Shown here piece after piece: positions 1 through 5,028 of a stretch of 5,028 nt of DNA. How positions within the stretch are numbered: the stretch's first letter is position 1; each line of letters opens with the position of its first letter. The stretch is from NCBI GenBank assembly GCA_002707085.1, contig PALY01000066.1, forward strand, positions 13,772 through 18,799, read 5' to 3'. The position numbers and the translations under genes were made by a program. The DNA comes from Deltaproteobacteria bacterium (GTDB lineage: Bacteria > Myxococcota_A > UBA796). The notes below the pieces were generated by a model. The model did no database searches. It worked only from the letters and a program-made list of their open reading frames with translations, and was not told the origin of the DNA.

Positions 1-1106
1 GGTGCGGGGGCGGATGAACCCAAAGTGTCTACAAAATCTCTTGTGCTCATGGAGACCAAGGGGCCGTCACCACCAATCGCGGATTCTATGATTCGGCTTT
101 TCGGGTCAAAGTCACCAATGTCTCGGAGACCGAGAGAAGAAATGGCGATATCGATCAGTTCGGTTTCGCTGACACCTGGGTTTCCGTCTTCCTTGAGCAG
201 GTAGTAACGGCCGGCCCACAGCATTGCGGCTTTGGGCACCAGTCCCACCAGCTCGGAGCCTGTGACGATGACACCCTCTTCCAGTGCGATTCGTCGCGTC
301 TCTTCCAACACTTCGTGCATGGGACTCACTTCATAGTTTGTGAGGTTTAAAGAGACTTGGCAGCGTCCGTACTCTTCGATGTACCAACCGATTCCTTTCA
401 CGCATTTAAATACGCCAGGATCGCGGATACCGTTGCCGTCGGCATCGCGTATGACCTTGCCATTTTCTTTTCGGAAGATTCCTTTCTCACGGACCAGGGC
501 AGCGATCTTCATCGCTTTTTTTGTGTTTCTGGTATTGAGGTTGATGTTGTATGCGATCAGGAAGGGACGGGCGCCAATTGCGGTGGCACCACTCTTTTCG
601 TTGAATGTGTCGGGCCCGAAGTCAGGAGTCCAGTCCGGATTGCCCACGCGACCAGGCAGTCCTTCGTACTCACCGGCACGAACTTCTGCGAGGTTCTGGC
701 GCTCGGGTCGAGATGCGGCGTGTTCATAAAGATAAATGGGAATGCCAAGCTCACGGCCTACGCGCTCAGCCAGGGTGCGAGCCAATTCGGCACATCCATC
801 CATATCGATGCCAGAGACGGGAACCAATGGGCAAACGTCTGTAGCGCCCATGCGGGGGTGCGCTCCTGTGTGCGAACTCATGTCGATGAGTTCTTGTGCT
901 TTTCGGATGCCTTGAAAAGCACCTTCAAGGACGGCGGAAGGGGAGCCAACCATGGTCATGACTGTACGGTTGGTGGCGGCTCCTGGATCGACGTCCAGTA
1001 GGGAGACACCCTCTACACTTCGAATGGCATCAGCGATGGCATCGATCACAGCCGCGTCACGGCCTTCTGAGAAATTGGGTACACATTCAATAATGGGCTG
1101 GCTCAT
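1..1106 (-). CDS. ftcD: Glutamate formimidoyltransferase, probably fused to formimidoyl-THF cyclodeaminase (partial, runs off left edge)
   Basis: This cytosolic enzyme of histidine degradation moves the formimino group of N-formimidoyl-L-glutamate to tetrahydrofolate, releasing glutamate. 368 complete codons are visible. The N-terminus has the family signature (MSQPIIECVPNFSEGRD). Next come the LLDVD and TNRTV motifs (about residues 37-49) and GAHPRMGATDVCP (81-93), where His83 aligns with the catalytic histidine (His82) of mammalian FTCD. DWTPDFGP (158-165), GARPFLIAYNINL (178-190), KGIGWYIEEYG (237-247) and ELVGLVP (285-291) follow. Residues 208-230 are a charged insert with a DADGNG loop; bacterial members often carry extra length here. 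The visible C-terminus, residues 353-368 (MSTRDFVDTLGSSAPA), matches the start of the cyclodeaminase domain, normally followed by PGGGS. The start is set by homology and by a strong ribosome binding site (GAGGTGA) 2 bases upstream of the ATG. The stop lies outside the window. Confidence 0.95.
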   Translation of the reverse strand, partial: MSQPIIECVPNFSEGRDAAVIDAIADAIRSVEGVSLLDVDPGAATNRTVMTMVGSPSAVLEGAFQGIRKAQELIDMSSHTGAHPRMGATDVCPLVPVSGIDMDGCAELARTLAERVGRELGIPIYLYEHAASRPERQNLAEVRAGEYEGLPGRVGNPDWTPDFGPDTFNEKSGATAIGARPFLIAYNINLNTRNTKKAMKIAALVREKGIFRKENGKVIRDADGNGIRDPGVFKCVKGIGWYIEEYGRCQVSLNLTNYEVSPMHEVLEETRRIALEEGVIVTGSELVGLVPKAAMLWAGRYYLLKEDGNPGVSETELIDIAISSLGLRDIGDFDPKSRIIESAIGGDGPLVSMSTRDFVDTLGSSAPA

Positions 1107-1108
1107 GG

Positions 1109-1120
1109 TCACCTCGAGGT
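1109..1120 (-). promoter_or_regulatory. Ribosome binding site of ftcD, embedded in a 10-bp palindrome
   Basis: On the minus strand the bases before the ftcD ATG read ACCTCGAGGTGACC. GAGGTGA matches seven bases of the anti-Shine-Dalgarno complement, with TGACC between GAGG and the ATG. This supports the start at 1106. The first ten bases (1111-1120) form a perfect palindrome, ACCTCGAGGT, so the GAGG core could pair with the CCTC just upstream of it. Whether that matters in vivo is unknown; the two arms leave no loop, so an intramolecular hairpin would be short. Confidence 0.7.
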
Positions 1121-1248
1121 CTGAGTTGTATTCCGGAGGCGCGTCCGAAACCATCGGTGTTTTCTTCTTCGTCCATTTCTTGTTTGCTACGAATGTGTAC
1201 AAAAAATGTCGAACCGCATCCTTCCTGCAGGCAATGGCCCATCTTGGA

Positions 1249-1254
1249 TATATA
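1249..1254 (+). promoter_or_regulatory. Possible -10 element for the lipoprotein gene
   Basis: TATATA lies about 35 bases upstream of the preferred GTG start, in a stretch richer in A and T than its surroundings. It would place transcription start near 1261 with a leader of roughly 30 bases. No good -35 hexamer sits at 16-18 bases upstream: TTCCTG at 1222-1227 is 21 bases away. TATATA is also self-complementary, so it says nothing about direction. This is a weak call. Confidence 0.2.
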
Positions 1255-1280
1255 GTGGGCGCTGAACATAGATGTTCACT

Positions 1281-1285
1281 GGAGG
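1281..1285 (+). promoter_or_regulatory. Shine-Dalgarno GGAGG that favours the GTG start at 1290
   Basis: GGAGG followed by CTTT stands directly before GTG at 1290. The in-frame ATG at 1272 has no such sequence upstream, and GGAGG itself lies inside the longer reading frame. The spacing of four bases is on the short side but workable. This site is the main reason to prefer the shorter protein. Confidence 0.6.
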
Positions 1286-1289
1286 CTTT

Positions 1290-1880
1290 GTGCGACTCAT
1301 TGTATTGGTTTCGTTTTTGATTGGATGTCCGACTGCTCCCAAGGTTGGAGGAGATTTGAGTATGGACGATGGGTTTGTAGATTCAGCGGATGCGGATGCG
1401 GATGCCGACACGGACTCTGACACGGACGCTGACAGTGATTCTGATACGGATGCGGATGCGGATGCGGATGCGGATGCGGATGCAGATGCAGATGCCGATG
1501 CGGATGCGGATGCGGATGCGGATCCAGCCGAGAGTTGGCCATATCCGGGAGATTTCGAAGGTGACATCGTCATCAACACCGACGCTTGGGGAGAATGGTG
1601 TTTCGGTTCGATGGATCTTTCAGTGGGTGAAGATGCGTCCCTGTCTGGCGATGGCTGGTGCTACTGGGAATCTGGTCGTGACGAAGGAGAATTTCTCTTT
1701 GAAGTGTACGATGGGACCGTCACTGAGGATGGCGAAATCACTGCGACGGTATTCCTCGATACTCAATATTGGGGCAGTATCGACAAACCTGTCACAGGCA
1801 TGCACAGTGCGGACTCGACGTGGATGGAGTGGGATTTCGGTTTGTTTGAAGAACGGCATTACGTCGGTTTTGAACGATAG
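1290..1880 (+). CDS. Putative surface lipoprotein with an Asp-Ala repeat linker and a C-terminal domain of unknown function
   Basis: I do not recognise a named family. From the GTG start the protein is 196 residues. [13 protein letters not shown] is a short lipoprotein signal peptide ending in the lipobox LIGC, so Cys13 should be lipidated and become the mature N-terminus. Residues 34-78 alternate strictly Asp-x (23 Asp; x is Ala, Thr or Ser), forming an extremely acidic, probably extended spacer. Residues 79-196 are rich in Trp, Tyr, Gly and Asp/Glu with alternating polar/hydrophobic stretches, suggesting a small beta-rich domain. Its only two cysteines, Cys104 and Cys124, each follow Trp and could form a disulfide. 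DAD/DTD linkers of this kind are common in lipoproteins of myxobacteria and relatives. An in-frame ATG at 1272 would add six residues and give a more usual signal length, but it lacks a ribosome binding site. The gene ends convergently with yggS, 15 bases from its stop. Function is unknown; adhesion, ion binding or envelope structure are guesses. Confidence 0.85.
   Translation: MRLIVLVSFLIGCPTAPKVGGDLSMDDGFVDSADADADADTDSDTDADSDSDTDADADADADADADADADADADADADPAESWPYPGDFEGDIVINTDAWGEWCFGSMDLSVGEDASLSGDGWCYWESGRDEGEFLFEVYDGTVTEDGEITATVFLDTQYWGSIDKPVTGMHSADSTWMEWDFGLFEERHYVGFER
1389..1523 (+). repeat. In-frame hexanucleotide repeat (GATGCG-type) encoding the Asp-x linker
   Basis: The stretch is 22 consecutive 6-base units of the form GAY-NNN plus a closing GAT. 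Near-perfect GATGCG copies flank a diverged core. Units 1389-1406 are GATGCG twice and GATGCC. Units 1407-1448 mix GAC/GAT with ACG, TCT, GCT and AGT. Then come five perfect GATGCG (1449-1478), two GATGCA, one GATGCC and four more GATGCG (1497-1520). The unit is a multiple of three, so slippage or recombination adds or removes Asp-Ala pairs without a frameshift. The diverged middle looks older, the uniform blocks more recently expanded. Confidence 0.95.
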
Positions 1881-1894
1881 TAGATCGTCCTTTT
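1874..1894 (+). terminator. Weak hairpin plus T-run at the 3' end of the lipoprotein gene
   Basis: ACGAT (1874-1878) and ATCGT (1884-1888) form a perfect 5-bp stem around a 5-base loop, followed by CC and TTTT. The stem overlaps the lipoprotein stop codon and has only two G-C pairs, so any intrinsic termination would be inefficient. Read from the opposite strand the hairpin is followed by TCAAAA, not a T-run, so it does not look like a terminator for the yggS operon. Confidence 0.3.
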
Positions 1895-1895
1895 C

Positions 1896-2573
1896 TTAGT
1901 CTCGACTACCAAAGATGGCGGTACCCACACGGATGAGTGTGCTGCCTTCTCGAATCGCTACACGGTAGTCGCGGCTCATGCCCATGGACAAGATGTCTGT
2001 TTGTAATCCTGCAGCTTGTCCCATCTGAGCCAGATGTGTGACTTCAGCGAAGAAGGGCGCACATGACTCAGGATCTTCCGTCATGGGTGGGATGGTCATC
2101 AGGCCTCGAACAGTGATGTTGTCGAGGGCTTCTACTTGTTTGCATAGTGCCAATGTTTCATTGGGACTCACGCCCGCTTTGGCGGGATCGTGAGCGGCGT
2201 TGACCTGAATCAAGACGCCGATGGGACCCGGTGTTCGTCGTGCAATTTCTTCAGCGAGTGCAAAAGAGTCAACGGTATGGACAATTTGAGCCCAAGGGAC
2301 CACATATTTCACTTTGTTTTTCTGCAGACGGCCAATGAAGTGCCACTCGGGAGCAGGATCGTATGCAGCCAGCAGGGGAGCTTTGTCTCGAAGTTCTTGA
2401 GCGCGATTCTCTGCAAGCAGTGTTTGGCCAGCACTCAATGCTTCTCGAATTAGTTCGACGGGTTTGGTTTTACAGGCGCCAAGCACCCTGACTTCATGGG
2501 GTTTTCTACCTGCTTCAATACAGGCGGCGGCGACGTCAGAATGGATATCAGCAATGCGTTGAGCAATACTCAT
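1896..2573 (-). CDS. yggS: YggS/PLPHP family pyridoxal 5'-phosphate homeostasis protein
   Basis: This cytosolic PLP-binding protein (225 residues, normal for the family) is not known as an enzyme. It carries and buffers PLP, and its loss disturbs vitamin B6 and amino-acid pools. The family landmarks are in order: LGACKTKP (31-38) with Lys35 as the expected Schiff-base lysine; AENRAQEL (54-61) in place of the usual GEN.VQE; WHFIGRLQKNK (77-87); HTVDS (99-103); QVN (123-125); GLMTIPP (157-163); SMGMSRDYRVAIREGST (196-212), the phosphate-binding region; and RVGTAIFG (215-222). The TIM-barrel fold is that of the alanine racemase N-terminal domain. The start ATG overlaps the maf stop as ATGA, and GGGAG lies five bases upstream of the ATG. 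It is the last gene of the operon and ends in TAA, with no clear terminator behind it. Confidence 0.96.
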   Translation of the reverse strand: MSIAQRIADIHSDVAAACIEAGRKPHEVRVLGACKTKPVELIREALSAGQTLLAENRAQELRDKAPLLAAYDPAPEWHFIGRLQKNKVKYVVPWAQIVHTVDSFALAEEIARRTPGPIGVLIQVNAAHDPAKAGVSPNETLALCKQVEALDNITVRGLMTIPPMTEDPESCAPFFAEVTHLAQMGQAAGLQTDILSMGMSRDYRVAIREGSTLIRVGTAIFGSRD

Positions 2574-3175
2574 TTCTGCTCCCGTCCGAGTCCCACCGAA
2601 AGCAAGGCGGGGATCACGGCATCAAGGGGTAGTCCTACTACGTTTGTGGTGCTTCCCACCACACGATCTATCAAACTGGCCCCATCACCCTGCACAGCGT
2701 ACCCTCCAGCTTTGTCTCGGCCTTCACCGGTGGCAATGTAGCGAAGAATCTCAACCTTTGTGAGCGGTCGGAAGCGTACCCGTGATGTGCGGTGACCGTG
2801 AATCACTTTTCTGCCACAGTTGCTGCTACCTGGACCTGACCACCGCAGACACCATGCTGTGGTGACTTTGTGCCATTCACCACTCAATGCCTTCAACATT
2901 TTTGCAGCATTGTGGTCATCCGTGGGCTTTTCAAACAGTTCATCTCCACGATGCACAATGGTATCGGCAGCAAGAATCCATGCGGACCTTGCGTCCACGG
3001 CATTGGACTTTTCGCGACTGAGTCTCCTTGCATAGGCAAGCGGGGACTCTTTTGGAGAGCGACACTCAGGAATGTTGGGTGGTCGAATATCGGCGATGCC
3101 AAACCCTGCTAGTGTCAGAAGTTGACGTCGGCGTGGCGATCCGCTGGCCAGAATTAAGTCTTCCATTGGGACCAT
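2570..3175 (-). CDS. maf: Maf family nucleotide pyrophosphatase (YhdE-like, probably dTTP/UTP)
   Basis: Maf proteins are cytosolic pyrophosphatases that hydrolyse canonical and modified nucleoside triphosphates to monophosphates, a house-cleaning role also linked to septation. The protein is 201 residues. LILASGSPRRRQLL (7-20) is the Maf signature. YARRLSREK (48-56) carries the conserved Arg/Lys. AADTIV (69-74) holds the catalytic Asp71. EKP (82-84) and ML.ALSG..H.V.T (93-105) follow. FRPLT (135-139) and ATGE (148-151) precede DKAGGYAVQG (154-163), and GSTTNVVGLPL (174-184) closes the site. The DKAG-Y-QG form resembles the YhdE (dTTP/UTP) branch rather than the YceF (7-methyl-GTP) branch; substrate is inferred. 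The first ATG directly follows the phosphatase stop. A second ATG at 3166 (MEDLILASGS) would give 198 residues and fits family N-termini slightly better. Neither has a strong ribosome binding site, so coupling to the upstream gene is likely. Confidence 0.95.
   Translation of the reverse strand: MVPMEDLILASGSPRRRQLLTLAGFGIADIRPPNIPECRSPKESPLAYARRLSREKSNAVDARSAWILAADTIVHRGDELFEKPTDDHNAAKMLKALSGEWHKVTTAWCLRWSGPGSSNCGRKVIHGHRTSRVRFRPLTKVEILRYIATGEGRDKAGGYAVQGDGASLIDRVVGSTTNVVGLPLDAVIPALLSVGLGREQK
2579..2583 (-). promoter_or_regulatory. Shine-Dalgarno GGGAG of yggS inside the end of maf
   Basis: On the minus strand GGGAG is followed by CAGAA and then the yggS ATG. It lies within the last codons of maf, just before the ATGA overlap. 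This lets yggS be initiated by new ribosomes as well as by those finishing maf. It is the clearest internal ribosome binding site of the operon. Confidence 0.55.
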
Positions 3176-3772
3176 CTAACCAGTGATTCGTGTCTGTATA
3201 CGGCCCCACAGTCCACTTTCTACGTCTCTGACGATGGGTTCTGCATTGTGGATGTGTATGGACCCAATTTGTTCCAGAGGTTCGTTGTCTATCAGTCCGA
3301 TGAGTGTGCGGATGAGTCCACCATGTCCGACCAAAAGCATTGGGCCTACTGCTTCATCCACATTCATTAAGTATGGAAGCGCCCGCATGGCCACATCGCA
3401 AAGACTCTCTCCACCAGGCGCTGTTCCATGCCAGGTTAGCAATACATCTCTGGCACCGGTCGCCTTTAGCTGGTCGATTGATTCACCTTGCCATTGCCCA
3501 AGGTTTCGTTCCCGCAGTGCGCTTGTGGTTTCTATAGCGAGAGGGGATGAAAGTGTTTCCAGAGCCAGCTCTGCAGTCACTCTTGCTCGTTGTAGATCGG
3601 AAGAGAAAGCGCGCTGAAGAGAACTGGATTGGAGAATATGGCTCAAGGTGGTCCCGGCAACGCGTGCCTGCTCTCGGCCCCGGTTTGTTAGCGCCACATC
3701 GTGGTGTCCAGAGAATACCCGATTGGCATTCGCCTGACTCTCTCCGTGTCGGAGGAATATCCAGCGCGTCAC
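3176..3772 (-). CDS. Histidine phosphatase family protein (phosphoglycerate-mutase-like)
   Basis: A cytosolic protein of 198 residues from branch 1 of the histidine phosphatase superfamily, which uses a phospho-histidine intermediate. IFLRHGES (5-12) gives the RHG motif with His9 as nucleophile. SGHHDVALTNRGREQA (21-36) is the typical second block. SSDLQRARVTAEL (57-69) supplies Arg62. LRERNLGQWQG (86-96) contains the usual acidic residue, Glu88. PGGES (119-123) and LVGHGGLIRTLIG (147-159), with the second catalytic His150, complete the site. The short length and the LRERNLGQWQG block argue against true glycolytic GpmA (about 230-250 residues) and for a small-molecule phosphatase such as the CobC, PhoE or sugar-phosphate types. 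The substrate cannot be told from sequence. The start is GTG, overlapping the glutamate dehydrogenase stop as GTGA. It has no visible ribosome binding site, so it probably depends on translation of the upstream gene. Confidence 0.93.
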   Translation of the reverse strand: MTRWIFLRHGESQANANRVFSGHHDVALTNRGREQARVAGTTLSHILQSSSLQRAFSSDLQRARVTAELALETLSSPLAIETTSALRERNLGQWQGESIDQLKATGARDVLLTWHGTAPGGESLCDVAMRALPYLMNVDEAVGPMLLVGHGGLIRTLIGLIDNEPLEQIGSIHIHNAEPIVRDVESGLWGRIQTRITG

Positions 3773-5028
3773 TTTGCGTTGGCAGGCGAGGCAGATGCAC
3801 CTTTGGTCTTGGGTGTCGAGGGACTCTTTGTTCGTGTCACTTTTGATTTGCCATTTGTGACATCTACAGAACCCAAACCAGAGGCCAGAGAAGTACGGAT
3901 TCGCTCTTCAGCGACGAGCAACATGGCTGTGTCGGGCTGGGCGCCAAGGAGTGTCTCCATTTCTTTAGCAAGCTGCCCCAATGGTCCTTTCCGTATCAAG
4001 CGTCGCTTAATCCGATTCACGCCCAATCGAACCTCTGGTCCCAGTAGAATTGCTTGGTACAGTTGACGCATCAGCAAGAAGAAGCGGTTCCGCATGATCG
4101 CCAGTGCTACTTGGTCCCAAGGGCCGGAGGTCTGTTGAATCCGCATGGCGCGGAGTGCGGGTAAGATTCCGGTTGCTTCTCCCACTGAGATGTAGCGGAT
4201 GATGGTGTGGTTCACGCGGTCATTTGGGTTGTGAATCAGTGCGATTTCACGGGCAATGGTGAGTTTCGTTAGTGCAGCAATCTTCTGAGCGATATTCGCT
4301 GGAATGCCACGATCTGTGTGTTGTGAAGCCATTTTTTGGAGCTGCTCCTGGTGTGCCGCTCCTCGAACTCGCGGGAGTTGTTTTAGGACCTCTTGAATGG
4401 TGTCCACAGGGTCTCCGACCAGCCCTGACTCCCCGGCGCTCAATGAAAAAGCGCACATGGCAGCGATACCATTCTGCACTTCGATCCATGCCTTGTATTT
4501 GGCTTCAAAGTTTGCATCGCAGTTGTCGATGTCGGACCGGATTTGGTTCGCATTCACCATGTCCATGGCGAGCAGCCAAGCCCGGGCGATGGCTGCAGAT
4601 GAAGCTCCGGTCCACTCTTGCAACATTGGGAAGAACAACAGTCCTGAATCTCCGACGATTTCGGTGATTAGTACAGTCATACCAATGGATTGATGCAACA
4701 TGTGGTCGGAAATGTAGGAACTGTATTTTTTCCGAATTTCAGCAGGGAAATACGTCTGAACACGTTCGTCGAATTTCGGTATTTCTGCTGTATCGGCTTC
4801 CAACAGTTCGTTGAAGATGTGGATCTTCGTGTGGGCCGCCAACACAGCAAGTTCCGGACGGGTCAGCCCTTGGCGAAGCTGGGCTCTGCGAGCCAAATCA
4901 TCGTTGTTGGGCAGATTTAATGCGGCTCGAGTGGTGTTTGAGCGGTTGCAGGCCCAGTCCATTGCCCGGCTGAAAAACAGAGGATCTCGAGCAGAACGGA
5001 TCTGGTCGAGACTCAATTGATTGGCGTG
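3769..5028 (-). CDS. gdhB: NAD-specific glutamate dehydrogenase, large (L-GDH180) type, C-terminal part (cut by right edge)
   Basis: This cytosolic enzyme oxidises L-glutamate to 2-oxoglutarate, ammonia and NADH. The family is about 1,600 residues, so the 419 codons here are only the C-terminal quarter; the dehydrogenase core and true start lie beyond the right edge. The frame is open to the last base. Recognisable family blocks, numbered from the first visible residue, are LRQGLTRPELAVL (51-63), KIHIFNELLEAD (68-79), YFPAEIRKKY (93-102), the H.L......I...IV..SG segment (about 108-128), TGASSAAIARAW (140-151) and IDNCDANFEAKYKAW (166-180). In the family consensus these appear as GLTRPELAVLL, YFP..LR, and an LDN-containing helix. 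The last 26 residues are a Lys/Ser/Thr/Pro-rich, probably disordered tail. It ends in TGA, overlapping the GTG of the downstream phosphatase gene, and is the most upstream visible gene of the operon. The other part of the gene must be seen to confirm the catalytic residues. Confidence 0.92.
   Translation of the reverse strand, partial: HANQLSLDQIRSARDPLFFSRAMDWACNRSNTTRAALNLPNNDDLARRAQLRQGLTRPELAVLAAHTKIHIFNELLEADTAEIPKFDERVQTYFPAEIRKKYSSYISDHMLHQSIGMTVLITEIVGDSGLLFFPMLQEWTGASSAAIARAWLLAMDMVNANQIRSDIDNCDANFEAKYKAWIEVQNGIAAMCAFSLSAGESGLVGDPVDTIQEVLKQLPRVRGAAHQEQLQKMASQHTDRGIPANIAQKIAALTKLTIAREIALIHNPNDRVNHTIIRYISVGEATGILPALRAMRIQQTSGPWDQVALAIMRNRFFLLMRQLYQAILLGPEVRLGVNRIKRRLIRKGPLGQLAKEMETLLGAQPDTAMLLVAEERIRTSLASGLGSVDVTNGKSKVTRTKSPSTPKTKGASASPANAK

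Larger units (their letters stand above)
1107..1289. other. Divergent intergenic region between ftcD and the lipoprotein gene
   Basis: These 183 bases separate two genes transcribed away from each other, so promoters for both should lie here. I see a ribosome binding site at each end, an A6 run at 1201-1206, and a TATATA at 1249-1254 that could be a -10 element for the plus-strand gene. I could not identify a convincing -35/-10 pair for ftcD, nor a clear operator. A minus-strand open frame (1087-1269, 60 codons) spans the region and overlaps the ftcD start, but it lacks a ribosome binding site and any recognisable protein character. Confidence 0.6.
1896..5028 (-). other. Predicted operon: gdhB, histidine phosphatase, maf, yggS
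   Basis: Four minus-strand genes follow each other without gaps. The junctions are a GTGA start/stop overlap at 3769-3772, a TAG at 3176-3178 touching the ATG at 3173-3175, and an ATGA overlap at 2570-2573. Such spacing leaves no room for internal promoters outside coding sequence and implies translational coupling. The operon promoter must lie upstream of gdhB, outside the window. No intrinsic terminator is evident after yggS, so readthrough antisense to the lipoprotein gene is possible. Confidence 0.8.

Noticed and set aside
357..1001. A 214-codon plus-strand open frame and the overlapping one at 340-729
   Set aside because: Both are antisense to ftcD, whose protein is clearly conserved throughout this region. 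The translations have no domain-like character and no ribosome binding site was seen.
1087..1269. 60-codon minus-strand frame (or 29 codons from the ATG at 1176) upstream of ftcD, overlapping its start, as a leader peptide
   Set aside because: There is no Shine-Dalgarno before either ATG, no regulatory codon run (for example His-rich for a hut leader), and no attenuator hairpin. It is most likely a chance frame in the intergenic region.
1389..1523. Tandem repeat considered as a CRISPR array or origin iterons
   Set aside because: Units are 6 bases with no spacers, lie in frame within a lipoprotein gene, and have no DnaA-box-like or AT-rich neighbour.
1187..1579. Minus-strand frame encoding an Ala-Ser repeat protein
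   Set aside because: It is the antisense reading of the Asp-Ala hexamer repeat. The sense frame has a lipobox and a good ribosome binding site, and this one has neither.
1390..1899. Plus-strand frame encoding a Met-Arg repeat protein
   Set aside because: It is the +1 frame of the same repeat. The many Met codons are an artefact of GATGCG, and the rest of the frame shows no protein-like features.
2171..2186. CCCGC-TTTG-GCGGG inverted repeat as a terminator or regulatory hairpin
   Set aside because: It lies inside the yggS coding sequence in a conserved region (Ala-Lys-Ala-Gly), with no following T-run. The codons explain it.

Overview
The window looks like an ordinary stretch of bacterial chromosome: dense genes, short gaps, and no mobile element, CRISPR array, tRNA or rRNA that I can see. 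Two signals suggest, without proving, a deltaproteobacterial-type organism (Myxococcota, Bradymonadota or relatives). One is a lipoprotein with a long Asp-Ala/Thr/Ser alternating linker. The other is the large (about 180 kDa class) NAD-dependent glutamate dehydrogenase. No 16S rRNA or other strong marker gene is present.

Layout from left to right. (1) Positions 1-1106, minus strand: glutamate formimidoyltransferase (FtcD), cut by the left edge. The last visible residues already match the start of a formimidoyl-THF cyclodeaminase domain, so this is probably a bifunctional FTCD fusion. (2) Positions 1107-1289: divergent intergenic region with a strong ribosome binding site on each side. (3) Positions 1290-1880, plus strand: a lipoprotein made of a lipobox, a 45-residue Asp-every-second-residue linker encoded by a GATGCG-type hexamer repeat, and a roughly 118-residue tryptophan/acid-rich domain I do not recognise. 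(4) Positions 1896-5028, minus strand: a tightly packed operon, in transcription order the 3' end of NAD-glutamate dehydrogenase, a histidine-phosphatase (phosphoglycerate-mutase-like) protein, a Maf nucleotide pyrophosphatase, and the YggS/PLPHP pyridoxal-phosphate homeostasis protein. The three junctions are a GTGA overlap, a stop codon abutting ATG, and an ATGA overlap, which point to one co-translated unit.

Functional reading. FTCD ends histidine breakdown by moving the formimino group from formimidoylglutamate to tetrahydrofolate, releasing glutamate. NAD-GDH oxidises glutamate to 2-oxoglutarate and ammonia. The two genes could serve the same amino-acid catabolism, but they lie in separate transcription units. 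The three small genes behind GDH are housekeeping or 'housecleaning' enzymes (phosphatase, aberrant-nucleotide hydrolase, PLP carrier). The lone plus-strand lipoprotein between two minus-strand units is the least explained item: it is almost certainly surface-anchored, its linker length can change by repeat slippage without a frameshift, and its C-terminal domain has no function I can name. I found no convincing new multi-gene system.
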